A stretch of DNA of 64,000 nt from JAWXBR01 sp046595995 (GTDB lineage Bacteria > Bacteroidota > Ignavibacteria > Kapaibacteriales > Kapaibacteriaceae), in the NCBI GenBank assembly GCA_046595995.1, contig JBKJNB010000037.1:94137-158136 (forward strand), in the 5' to 3' direction. Positions within the stretch are counted from its first letter, which is position 1; every line of letters begins with the position of its first letter. Both the position numbers and the translations under genes were made by a program. The notes below the pieces were generated by a model. The model saw nothing but the letters and a program-made list of their open reading frames with translations. It did no database searches and was not told the origin of the DNA. This document shows, in pieces, positions 34,639-42,847 of this stretch.

Positions 34639-34977
34639 TCACTCCAACAACGCTTTGCTCTTCGCGAAAATTTCACCGATCACTGAGGCAGGAAGTGTTT
34701 CGATGAACTTCACGTCTCGACCAATCCAGTCTATTGTTCGCAGCTGATCACACAGCGCAACACCATTCATTCGTTTGTCGATTGTAATCGCGACTTCGAA
34801 GGGGTAGTCTTTGATTTTAGAAGTGACCGGCACGACGAGTGCCATGCCGGACTTCCCGTTATAGGATTGTGGAGAGAGCACGACGGCGGGACGACGTCCA
34901 CGCTGTTCATGTCCTTTGCTCGATGAGAAGTTCTCCCAAATAAGATCACCACGCTTAGGGACGTAGGGTTTTTTCAC
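34639..34977 (-). CDS. mazF: MazF/PemK-type mRNA interferase toxin
   Basis: 112 residues with the MazF core: VPKRGDLIWENF, then EQRGRRPAVVLSPQSYN, MALVVPVTSKIKDYPFEV, and GVALCDQLRTIDWIGRDV. The conserved Arg and Ser/Thr residues of the active cleft are in RRPAVV and VTSK. MazF cuts mRNA at short sequence motifs when not bound by MazE. Its start overlaps the mazE stop by 4 bp (ATGA), the usual arrangement. All key parts are intact, so the module looks functional. Confidence 0.93.
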   Translation of the reverse strand: MKKPYVPKRGDLIWENFSSSKGHEQRGRRPAVVLSPQSYNGKSGMALVVPVTSKIKDYPFEVAITIDKRMNGVALCDQLRTIDWIGRDVKFIETLPASVIGEIFAKSKALLE

Positions 34978-35216
34978 CAGAACTCCTTGCCGACAGGAGC
35001 ATCGTCGTCGAACACCAGCTCATGCTGATTTTCAGGCGTAATCAGCGCCACCATTTCTTCAAGTGAAAGTCGTGGTACAACCTTCGTGATGACGAGCTTC
35101 TCGTCTTCAATCTTTAACTCAATCATACTATTCTCCTCGAATTTGACCTGCTGGCATACGGCTTTCGGTATGCGAACCGCGAGACTGTTGCCCCATTTCT
35201 GGATGCGTGCTTTCAT
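34974..35216 (-). CDS. mazE: MazE-type antitoxin (AbrB/SpoVT fold)
   Basis: 80 residues. The N-terminal swapped-hairpin DNA-binding part is MKARIQKWGNSLAVRIPKAVCQQVKF, diagnostic of MazE. The acidic C-terminal tail (ENQHELVFDDDAPVGKEFW) binds and blocks MazF. It precedes and overlaps mazF. An imperfect palindrome 17-60 bp upstream is a good candidate for the autoregulatory operator. Confidence 0.93.
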   Translation of the reverse strand: MKARIQKWGNSLAVRIPKAVCQQVKFEENSMIELKIEDEKLVITKVVPRLSLEEMVALITPENQHELVFDDDAPVGKEFW

Positions 35217-35232
35217 TGTGGTGCCATGTGAC

Positions 35233-35276
35233 TAGTGATTATTCGTATCTACAATGAAGATACAAAATAACCAGTA
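35233..35276 (-). promoter_or_regulatory. Candidate MazE/MazEF autoregulatory operator
   Basis: A long imperfect palindrome just upstream of mazE. The outer arms are TAGTGATTATT (35233-35243) and AATAACCAGTA (35266-35276), complementary except for two positions. The inner core is GTATCT - ACAATGA - AGATAC (35245-35263), a perfect 6-bp pair. Its position fits the known autoregulation of mazEF operons. Confidence 0.6.
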
Positions 35277-35316
35277 ATTGCGTGTGCAAGTCTGCCATCA
35301 CGCATGTTCAATGAAC

Positions 35317-36480
35317 CTAGCCTTGCATTTCGGCTAGTATGATACCGGCTATCTGTTTCGCTGTCGGCAGTTTGCCTTTCAATCCTTCGGGCAGATTCGG
35401 TCCCAATTCATAGGCAGCAACACCAATAGGATTGCCTTTCGTACGAAGAGCATACTCGATTTCAATGTCGTCCTTTTCCGCGCAGAGGATGATGCCGATT
35501 GCGGGATGGTCGTTGGGACCTCGCTCTTTGTCGTTGAGCAAATTCAAATAGAAATCCATTTTACCAGCGTACTCTGGTTCGAATGGACCAACCTTTAAAT
35601 CGAAAGCAACGAGGGCCTTGAGGAATCGGTGGTAGAAGAGGAGGTCGATGTAATACTCCTTCCTTCCGAGGGTGATTCGGTGTTGACGACCGATAAAACA
35701 AAAGCCGTAGCCGAGTTCAAGAAGGAATGCTTGAAGGCGCGAAACGAGACGGTCTTCAAGTTCACGTTCCTTCACTACGCGACGTAGCCCGAGGAAATCA
35801 AGACAGTAGGTACTCTTGGGCATTTCATCCGCTTGCTCTGCGAAGTGCTCCGGCATGACGAGATCGAAATTGTGTGTCTTCTTCTCGGTAACAGCACGCT
35901 CGTAGGTTTTCGCCTTGATCTGGTTGAGTAGCACGCTACGTGACCAGCCCAGACGCGCGGTTGCGCTTAAGTACCAAATTCGGGCTGTTGGGTCTACAAC
36001 CTTGTTGAGGATGAGGCAGTGATGTCCCCACGGAATTTCAGCAACAAACGCCTTCAGAATTTCGCCCGGGTTGCCTACTTCCAATTTGGCCACAGCTTGT
36101 GGCCAAATTGGAGAGCCCCTTCCTGCTTGAGTCATTTTGGCGGCAGCTTGTCGCCAAATTGCTTCGTCGCTGTAGGCGAGGTAAAGTCGCTTCATGTCTC
36201 GCAGATTGCGTGGTGAAAATCCGGTCATTGTAGGGAAGGCTTGTCGTAGTTCGAGCGCAACCATATCCACCACTGATTCGCCCCAACCGAGCAACTTCTG
36301 CTTTTCGACAATCTTGCGCCCGATGTCCCAGTAGAGCAGAATCAGTTCTCCGTTGACTCTCCGCGCCACTGCGATGCGTGCAACGGCAATGCGAGACTTC
36401 AACTCCTCGACGAATTGTAGGTAGTCGGAGTCAATAGTAAGTGCCTTGCTGACTGGTTTTTGCATCTCTGCATACTGCAT
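35317..36480 (-). CDS. YhcG/DUF1016 family PDDEXK nuclease
   Basis: 387 residues. The DUF1016 N-terminal domain (VNGELILLYWDIGRKIVEKQ, FSPRNLRDMKRLYLAY) and the C-terminal PD-(D/E)xK nuclease (GRKEYYIDLLFYHR, LVAFDLKVGPF) are both complete. Two oddities are seen. Residues near 30-40 contain a tandem copy of IAVAR. The region near 105-135 repeats the motif I-W-x-Q-A-x-A-K, encoded by two neighbouring DNA palindromes, which lengthens the segment before EIPWGHHCLIL. Family members occur with restriction and toxin genes and are thought to act in defence or DNA processing. It is first of the minus-strand island genes. Confidence 0.88.
   Translation of the reverse strand: MQYAEMQKPVSKALTIDSDYLQFVEELKSRIAVARIAVARRVNGELILLYWDIGRKIVEKQKLLGWGESVVDMVALELRQAFPTMTGFSPRNLRDMKRLYLAYSDEAIWRQAAAKMTQAGRGSPIWPQAVAKLEVGNPGEILKAFVAEIPWGHHCLILNKVVDPTARIWYLSATARLGWSRSVLLNQIKAKTYERAVTEKKTHNFDLVMPEHFAEQADEMPKSTYCLDFLGLRRVVKERELEDRLVSRLQAFLLELGYGFCFIGRQHRITLGRKEYYIDLLFYHRFLKALVAFDLKVGPFEPEYAGKMDFYLNLLNDKERGPNDHPAIGIILCAEKDDIEIEYALRTKGNPIGVAAYELGPNLPEGLKGKLPTAKQIAGIILAEMQG
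36081..36111. repeat. Perfect 31-bp palindrome inside the yhcG coding region
   Basis: CCAATTTGGCCACA - GCT - TGTGGCCAAATTGG has two 14-bp arms and a 3-nt loop. A diverged second copy lies at 36134-36160 (ATTTTGGCG ... CGCCAAATT). Both are in the same reading frame and encode the repeated IWxQAxAK peptide. The host gene stays open across them. Confidence 0.85.
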
Positions 36481-36614
36481 GCTTTAAGACTACTACTTCG
36501 TGACATCGATGAGGTCTTCCCACCCATCGGCACTGCTAAAAGCGGCTTATTGCTTCCAACACCTATTTTCACGCTATCGAAGTGTGTGGATCCACGAGAC
36601 CGAATCAAGGACCT

Positions 36615-37277
36615 ATGACCTGGCGTGAACATCTTGCTGAACGAAATGCAACTGCTGTGCTGGTGGTAACCCTCGCAGCGTTGGCCGTTACGCTGTTCTC
36701 ATACTCGCGCTTCATAGCGGTGATTGAACAACGACAAGGTGTGGTGTTCTTCGACCCGATACTGCACGCCATCACGCCGGTCGACCTTACGTGGCCAATT
36801 TTTCTGGTGATCTACTGTGCGATTATTGCGACGGTGTTGCTGCTTTGGACTGATCCGCCACGTCTGTTGCGCCTGTTGCGAGCGTATACGATCCTCATCG
36901 GCATACGTGTGGCATGTATGGCATTGTTGCCGCTCGACCCACCAGCTGGGATGATTTCCCTTGCTGATCCGATAGTAACGTTTTTTACGGGCAGCGCTGT
37001 TGCGCTGTCGAGAGACTTGTTCTTTAGCGGACATGTCTCGCTGCTGTGCCTTATTGCATTGATGATGCCAACGCGCATGCTACGCTACATCTTCGTTGCC
37101 CTTACGGTCTTCGTCGGCATCGCCGTCGTTGTGCAGCACGTGCATTACACGATTGATGTGGTGGTTGCACCATTAGCCGCATGGACGGCGTTCTCACTGG
37201 TTGGTGGTAGAGGACCGGACCGAACAGCGGTCAGGCCTACCGCAGGCGCTGTGCAATCCCGGACAAGAGGTGCATAA
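36615..37277 (+). CDS. PAP2-superfamily membrane protein, sphingomyelin-synthase-like
   Basis: 220 residues from the ATG at 36615, preceded by AAGGA. About six hydrophobic segments. The conserved sites are RDLFFSGHVSLLC (SGH at 138-140) and QHVHYTIDVVVAP (HYTID at 177-181). These match the D3 and D4 motifs of sphingomyelin synthases (SGHT and HYTxDV) more closely than ordinary PAP2 phosphatases. The His-His-Asp triad transfers or hydrolyses a phospho-headgroup. With serine palmitoyltransferase 6 kb away, a sphingolipid headgroup role is plausible but unproven. Its 3' end overlaps the convergent hutG gene by 41 bp. Confidence 0.72.
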   Translation: MTWREHLAERNATAVLVVTLAALAVTLFSYSRFIAVIEQRQGVVFFDPILHAITPVDLTWPIFLVIYCAIIATVLLLWTDPPRLLRLLRAYTILIGIRVACMALLPLDPPAGMISLADPIVTFFTGSAVALSRDLFFSGHVSLLCLIALMMPTRMLRYIFVALTVFVGIAVVVQHVHYTIDVVVAPLAAWTAFSLVGGRGPDRTAVRPTAGAVQSRTRGA

Positions 37278-38226
37278 TCATTGTGGCGGCGAGCTTTGAG
37301 GTGCGTCCGTCTACATCGTAAACAGGGTTAACTTCTACAACATCGAATGCACGAAGCGTTGGTTCTGCACCAGCCATGCGTAAGCATGTGGCTATTTCAT
37401 GTGGAACGAAGCCATCAGCCGAAGGGGCGCTAACGCCAGGGGCGTAGGCACTTGCGAATGCATCCATGTCGAGTGACACGTAGAGAGCTTCACCCTTCGA
37501 TGCACGACGTTGTGCCATGCTCCACGCTTGCGCAACACCCGCTGTGCGGATGTCATCGAGCATCATGAAGTCCATGCCCTTGCTATCGATGTACTCCAGA
37601 TGCGCAGCAGATACTGCATGCGGTTGAAGTCCGAACTCTACAAATGCGCCATCGGCCAACGTGCTTGCAGGTGCTTCGAGCATCTGACGGAAGGGTGAAC
37701 CAGAGTGCGCATACGGGGACCCGTCAGTTGTGCCGGAATTAACTGCGTTGGTTCTGCTCTGGTTTGACGGAAGACTTTCCTTCATTGCACGCACATCGGC
37801 ATGTGCATCGATGTTGATTACACCATACGATGCGCCAATCGTGTTGAGTGCGTCAATCGTTGGCCACGCAACGTCGTGGCCGCCCCCTAGCACTAGCGGC
37901 ACCATGCCCGATGTCATGCATGCGTGCACGACGGTGCACTGCTGGTCGTGAATTTCTTCGAGTGTCCGGCCTTCGACTTCAATGTCGCCCATGTCAATCA
38001 CGACGAGCCTGTGGTCCTGCATAACGTCCACGATGGCCGATGTTGCCATTCGATACAATGCATTGCGGATGGCAAGGGGCGCGCCTGCGGCGCCGGGTCT
38101 ACCGCCGTTACGCTCTACACCGATGTGCTGCGGCACACCGATGATTGCCACTGCAGTCGACGTCTGCTCGCGCAGTGCCGCTGTTGTGGTAAGTAAGTCG
38201 CCGAGTCTCGGGTCAGAGGAGTCCAT
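37237..38226 (-). CDS. hutG: Formimidoylglutamase, ureohydrolase family
   Basis: 329 residues. The binuclear manganese site of arginase-family enzymes is complete: GGGHD, NIDAHADVR, SLDMDAFASAYAPGVSAP and VEVNP. The SGSPFRQMLE segment after the metal loop and FVEFGLQPHAVSAAHLEYI resemble formimidoylglutamases rather than arginases or agmatinases. It would hydrolyse N-formimidoyl-glutamate to glutamate and formamide, the last step of one histidine degradation route, matching the urocanase at 22.4 kb. Arginase-like activity cannot be fully excluded. It overlaps the PAP2 gene tail to tail. Confidence 0.82.
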   Translation of the reverse strand: MDSSDPRLGDLLTTTAALREQTSTAVAIIGVPQHIGVERNGGRPGAAGAPLAIRNALYRMATSAIVDVMQDHRLVVIDMGDIEVEGRTLEEIHDQQCTVVHACMTSGMVPLVLGGGHDVAWPTIDALNTIGASYGVINIDAHADVRAMKESLPSNQSRTNAVNSGTTDGSPYAHSGSPFRQMLEAPASTLADGAFVEFGLQPHAVSAAHLEYIDSKGMDFMMLDDIRTAGVAQAWSMAQRRASKGEALYVSLDMDAFASAYAPGVSAPSADGFVPHEIATCLRMAGAEPTLRAFDVVEVNPVYDVDGRTSKLAATMIMHLLSGIAQRLR

Positions 38227-38267
38227 CTAATCCAGTACTGCAAATAGAAACATGAGTCGGGGGGGCC

Positions 38268-41200
38268 TCATCGCACCACTACGTACAAAGCTGTCGAACG
38301 TGTGTTACCTACCGATGCAACGATGGTATATGACCCGGATACAAACTGCGGGAGCGCCATGCCATGCATTGATTCTGGCGTTGCTGTCTGTTCGAACACA
38401 AGTGCTCCCAGTGCATCGAACACACGAATGTGTGCAACGCGGTCGAGGATGATTGTTGCGTTGCCGTCGGATGGATTGGGGATCACTTGTAGTTCGGGTC
38501 CGGACTGACCTGATGCACCCGCACGCCCGTCTTCGTCGTCAACCGATGTTGAGCCAGCTGCACCTATGAGTTTCACGATTTTCGCTGGTTGACGTTCATC
38601 ATTAGAATGAATGCGCAACGTGCCGGAGCTCGTGCCTAGCGCGTCACGCAGAAACGCTACGGTCACAGCTATTGTGTCGCCGTGGGCGAGATCGAGTGGC
38701 AGCGGACGTGATGTTGAAACGATTGTGAAATATTTCCTGATGTGAAAGACTGAGATGCTATCGATGTGCAATCCCGCAGGATTTGCGGGAGTTATCAGTA
38801 GCTGACGTGTTGACTGTTCCAATGTCGGGTAATTGAAAACCAATGTGTCTGTATTCGTTGCTATGGTTGGTTTGTCACCAACGCGGAATTGCATCCATGC
38901 TGTGTTGCCGAAATCGGAATTAAACGTTTTGATAGTGTTGTTGAGTGACTTGAACGCGAGACTACCTGTGCCGAGGTCAGCACGCAAGAACCACAGATCG
39001 AGTCCGTAACCTTCTACATTATTTAACACGAACTCGTAACACCCGTCATCGAGTGTGTGTTTGTAGTTGTATGTGGTGTTGTCGGCGAGATTCTTACCGG
39101 AGTTAATTGTATCGCCACCAATCTTCCGCAACGACCAGTTGTATTGCGCTGCTGCTTGTCTGTTTGTGCGAAGAACGATTTCGAAATCGCGATACAGCAT
39201 CGGGGGCAATGTGAACTGCTTCTCCTGCTTGTTGTTGTCTGCGTATTCGTCCGTGCCTCCGTTGGGTAAACTTGTCGACACAACAAATGTGTGTTGGGTA
39301 CCCGTCGAAGGCCAGGTGGGTGCGGGTAGCGTAAGCGTGTCGCGCTCAAGGAATTTTAGAACTCCGTTCCATGTATACGTACGCATCGGGCCCCCTTCGG
39401 CCCCATACGTGATGGTACATGTGGTAACGTCCATCGCGCCCGTGTTGCGCAATACAACGATTGGTTCGCCGCAAATGGGATTAATGCGGTGGTAGAATTC
39501 CCAGTTCGTCGGAGCAAGAACCTCTTCGATACTCACATCGATTTTATGATTCGGCGCGCCATAGCCAACGAACTGCGTGGTTACGTCCCACACACCTTGC
39601 GAGCCATTCCATTGGTCGCCTTCGACGCCATAGTCAACTAGTATAGCATCTTTGTCCCGGGCAAACGGCGTGGCCTCGTGGTCGTAGACGTCGACGGGGG
39701 CCCCCGGACACCAACCCGCGCGATCTATGTTCCACGTGCCGCCTTGTGGGTAGACAGGGTTGCTTGCGCATTCATTCCACAACAACCATTCGAAGCGCTT
39801 CGTGCCGTCGACGAACAGTTGATGGTTACGCTGACAGAATTCTGCGCAGTTCGAAGGCGCGCCGAAGCGATGTCCCGTTGTCCGTGTCTTTAGTCTATGC
39901 GTTACCGACGCAGGTTCGATACTCACGACTTCCGGCTTTAGTAAGCGTCCGGCAACCATCTCCGCATAACTACCATCACGAACGCTGTAAATCTGGTCGA
40001 GCTGCGTGACATCACGAGGTGGCGTGCCTTTAATCATCTTGAACGTCACATCAATCAACTCCTGCTGATTTCCTGCAGACAGCGTGACGTTGTCATGCAA
40101 CAATTGTGCGTAGTCCGACACATCAAACACCCACTTGAAGCCGTTGTTGCCCAGACTCAACCCAATGCCATACGGCGTGATGTATCGACCAATCTCAAAG
40201 TTTACAATTCGACTGAAGAAGGTGTGATCGCCGTTCGTCATGGTAAGAATAGGTGGAGTTGCGTTGCGAGGTTTCGTCTGGTAGGTCGCCCCAGAATAAC
40301 TCAGCAACATTGGATTGCACTCGATAACAAGCAACGTGTCTGTAGGCTGACTCAGCGCAGCAATCGAGTCTTCATGATAGATACGCCGCTGTATTGGTCG
40401 GCTGTTGCGCACGATGTCGGTGTATTGCAAGGGCAGCGCCACGCTCCGCATTTTGCGCGACATAGCTCCGGCAGGTCCAAAACAAGTATCCTGGTCGAAG
40501 CCGATGTTCGGACGCATTGTAAGGGGCTGGATACCAAGGGGCTGGTCGATAGGGTCGATGGTGGTGAGTGTAGGAAGACCGAACAACCTTGCATCGCGGC
40601 CGCCGCCGCTTACATCTGTGAGTACTCTATTGGCACCACCAGGAAAGCCAGCGTAGTACGCCAGCATATTTGTTGAGGTCAGTGGTGAGCCGCTACGCCC
40701 CGACGTCATAACCGATCGAATCGCTGCGGAATCCAATGCTTTGTTCACGATCGCCAAGTGCATAAGCGCGCCGGGAAACGATCCTGCGCTACCACTACCG
40801 AGACTGAAACGAGCAATGCCGTTCATGCTTTTTGTCGCACCACTGCGTTGCATGAACATCGAACCGTTCAAGTATACTTGCATCGTACCTGTAGTAGCAT
40901 TCTTTACAAACGCCCAGTGGTTCCAACGACCTTCCCACGATGTTGCCGGAGCGTCCTGTTCCACTCGATCTGATGAACCATCTGCAGGAGTGATGCCAGC
41001 GTCCCAATACACACGTCCGTTGTCCCACGGCAGATGCGCATTTAACACGCGACGTCCTTGTGCGTCCCAGGCTTCGAAAACGCTACTTGCGCGTGGCTGT
41101 CGTGCAGTGTCGCCTTTGCACCAGAACATCACACTTACTTCGTTAGAAATATTTGTAAACACGCTTGCTGGTACAACGATTTCATCGCCTTCGTCGAAAA

Positions 41201-42074
41201 GGCCCGGACGTTCTGCGTTTCCCATCATGATCGTACCAGAGCCACCCGCAGTTGCCATGAGTGCGACGCTACCGGACGTAACACTTGCTGCCGAAATATC
41301 AACGAGAATGTCAGACTTACCATCCCAAGTAAAGTACGTGTACATGTCAAGCCAGGTCTGCTCCGTCGCCGACAACAACACCGTGTCGTAGCGATACACT
41401 TCTTGCCACACTGCAGCATCTGGATTGAGAGTATTGAGGCGCGCTGCGGAGTCCTGACGCATGCGTACAACGAAGTCTTTTCCTGAGAACGGCTGTGTCG
41501 ATCCTTGCAGAGCGATGCGCGAGATGAAGCCCTTTTTCAGTCCCGCAGCAACCAACTCTTGTGCAGTCCATAGGAACTGAGAGCGAAATCCAGCGGACGC
41601 AGTGAACGGCGCTAGCGACAAAGAGCCGCTACCGATGGAGTATTTGTGGGGCGTACTCGTTGGTATGCGTATTGCGGAAAGTGCAGCTGTCACGCGCACA
41701 GTATCCGGTTGCAGCGTGGCGGCAGATGCAACATCCGCATACGTAAACGTCGCCGGTGCAATGCGATGCACTTTAAAGAGTGGCGTATTGAGACGTGTTG
41801 AGTCCACAGTCCCCGTAGAGTCTGTTAGGAAGATGTACGTTAGGTAATCCCACTCACCACAATCGTATTTGTCGTGTGTTGTGAGAGGGTCGCACTTGAG
41901 TGTGTACTCCATCAGGATTTTTTCGTAACGCTGTGCCGGAGGAAAGAGCCATGTGCCGGAGCGTTTTGTGATGTCACCGAACGTAAGCGTTTTTACAGTT
42001 ACGGTATCGCCGGCGCGCATCGTGGCTACTGCGAGCAGTACAGCGATGCACAACGTGGTACAAATGCGAATCAT
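38268..42074 (-). CDS. Exported PNGase F-like deglycosylase with inserted lectin-like domain and T9SS sorting domain
   Basis: 1268 residues, signal peptide 1-21. Residues 54-83 (LKCD...CGEWDYLTYIF) match the strand of Flavobacterium PNGase F carrying catalytic Asp60 (here Asp76). Residues 629-690 (GRYITPYG, FDVSDYAQLL, ELIDV, KGTPP) continue the first domain, with Glu672 as the likely Glu118 equivalent. Residues 725-792 (RTTGHRF, NCAEFCQR, ASNPVYPQGGTW, RAGWCPG) form the second domain, with Glu745 equivalent to Glu206. Between the two halves of domain one lie about 540 extra residues, including a concanavalin-like domain (about 300-455). ASH-like strands and a sorting domain (IPNPSDGNATI...) complete it. 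The role would be releasing N-glycans outside the cell. It sits 8 bp after the SDR gene. Confidence 0.8.
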   Translation of the reverse strand: MIRICTTLCIAVLLAVATMRAGDTVTVKTLTFGDITKRSGTWLFPPAQRYEKILMEYTLKCDPLTTHDKYDCGEWDYLTYIFLTDSTGTVDSTRLNTPLFKVHRIAPATFTYADVASAATLQPDTVRVTAALSAIRIPTSTPHKYSIGSGSLSLAPFTASAGFRSQFLWTAQELVAAGLKKGFISRIALQGSTQPFSGKDFVVRMRQDSAARLNTLNPDAAVWQEVYRYDTVLLSATEQTWLDMYTYFTWDGKSDILVDISAASVTSGSVALMATAGGSGTIMMGNAERPGLFDEGDEIVVPASVFTNISNEVSVMFWCKGDTARQPRASSVFEAWDAQGRRVLNAHLPWDNGRVYWDAGITPADGSSDRVEQDAPATSWEGRWNHWAFVKNATTGTMQVYLNGSMFMQRSGATKSMNGIARFSLGSGSAGSFPGALMHLAIVNKALDSAAIRSVMTSGRSGSPLTSTNMLAYYAGFPGGANRVLTDVSGGGRDARLFGLPTLTTIDPIDQPLGIQPLTMRPNIGFDQDTCFGPAGAMSRKMRSVALPLQYTDIVRNSRPIQRRIYHEDSIAALSQPTDTLLVIECNPMLLSYSGATYQTKPRNATPPILTMTNGDHTFFSRIVNFEIGRYITPYGIGLSLGNNGFKWVFDVSDYAQLLHDNVTLSAGNQQELIDVTFKMIKGTPPRDVTQLDQIYSVRDGSYAEMVAGRLLKPEVVSIEPASVTHRLKTRTTGHRFGAPSNCAEFCQRNHQLFVDGTKRFEWLLWNECASNPVYPQGGTWNIDRAGWCPGAPVDVYDHEATPFARDKDAILVDYGVEGDQWNGSQGVWDVTTQFVGYGAPNHKIDVSIEEVLAPTNWEFYHRINPICGEPIVVLRNTGAMDVTTCTITYGAEGGPMRTYTWNGVLKFLERDTLTLPAPTWPSTGTQHTFVVSTSLPNGGTDEYADNNKQEKQFTLPPMLYRDFEIVLRTNRQAAAQYNWSLRKIGGDTINSGKNLADNTTYNYKHTLDDGCYEFVLNNVEGYGLDLWFLRADLGTGSLAFKSLNNTIKTFNSDFGNTAWMQFRVGDKPTIATNTDTLVFNYPTLEQSTRQLLITPANPAGLHIDSISVFHIRKYFTIVSTSRPLPLDLAHGDTIAVTVAFLRDALGTSSGTLRIHSNDERQPAKIVKLIGAAGSTSVDDEDGRAGASGQSGPELQVIPNPSDGNATIILDRVAHIRVFDALGALVFEQTATPESMHGMALPQFVSGSYTIVASVGNTRSTALYVVVR

Positions 42075-42082
42075 GCTGACTC

Positions 42083-42847
42083 CTAATGTCGTGCCACACC
42101 ACCGTCGACGTTGATGGTCTGACCCGTGATAATTCCCGATGCTGGTAATGCTAGAAAGGCTACCACATTTGCTATGTCTTCGGGTTCATCGGCACGATGA
42201 ACAGCTTGTGCAGGAATGATGTGTGCAAGTATGGGGCTCATGACGGGGCTTTCCGACGCGTTTTGCGTTGCGGTTAGGCCGACCGAAATGGTATTGATTG
42301 TTATGCCGTGTTTGCCGATTTCGGCAGCAAGCGAGCGTGTGAGTCCGATAACGCCCATCTTCGCTGTAACGTAGTGCGTTAGGTACGGTGTACCGAGCCA
42401 GACGGTGTCAGACGAGAACGTAATAATGCGTCCGAAGCCAGCGCGCTTCATCGGTGGTAACACTGCGCGGATGGTATGGAAGAGCGTGTTCAGCGTAAGG
42501 TTGAGCGTATGCTGCCACTCTTCGAATGTGAGTAACTCGAACGGCTCTTCGCTGTAATGACCTACGTTGTGTACGAGGATGTCGACTCTTCCAAATGCTT
42601 TGATGGCAGTGTCGACAACCATCTGAGCATCGGCCCCTTTGGTGAGGTCTGCACGGATCATTACGGCTTCAACGCCAATTTGCTTTACTGCTTCGAGTGT
42701 TGCCGACGCGTCGGCAACATCTGCGATGACAAGCTTTGCACCTTCTTCAGCAAGACGTTCGCAAAAGGCACGTCCGTTGCCGATTGCAGCGCCCGTTACA
42801 ATTGCTACGCGGTCACGAAGTCCGCGTTCGTACTTGTTTATTTGCAT
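42083..42847 (-). CDS. Short-chain dehydrogenase/reductase coupled to serine palmitoyltransferase
   Basis: 254 residues, classical SDR. The NAD(P) motif is TGAAIGNG, the structural NAG equivalent is VHNVG, and the catalytic residues are Ser in FSSDT and Tyr/Lys in HYVTAKMG. The C-terminus GQTINVDGG is typical. The start ATG shares a base with the stop of the preceding spt gene (TAATG), indicating translational coupling. In sphingolipid synthesis the product of Spt, 3-ketosphinganine, must be reduced by such an enzyme, so this is a good candidate for that reductase; the sequence alone fits many substrates. Confidence 0.82.
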   Translation of the reverse strand: MQINKYERGLRDRVAIVTGAAIGNGRAFCERLAEEGAKLVIADVADASATLEAVKQIGVEAVMIRADLTKGADAQMVVDTAIKAFGRVDILVHNVGHYSEEPFELLTFEEWQHTLNLTLNTLFHTIRAVLPPMKRAGFGRIITFSSDTVWLGTPYLTHYVTAKMGVIGLTRSLAAEIGKHGITINTISVGLTATQNASESPVMSPILAHIIPAQAVHRADEPEDIANVVAFLALPASGIITGQTINVDGGVARH

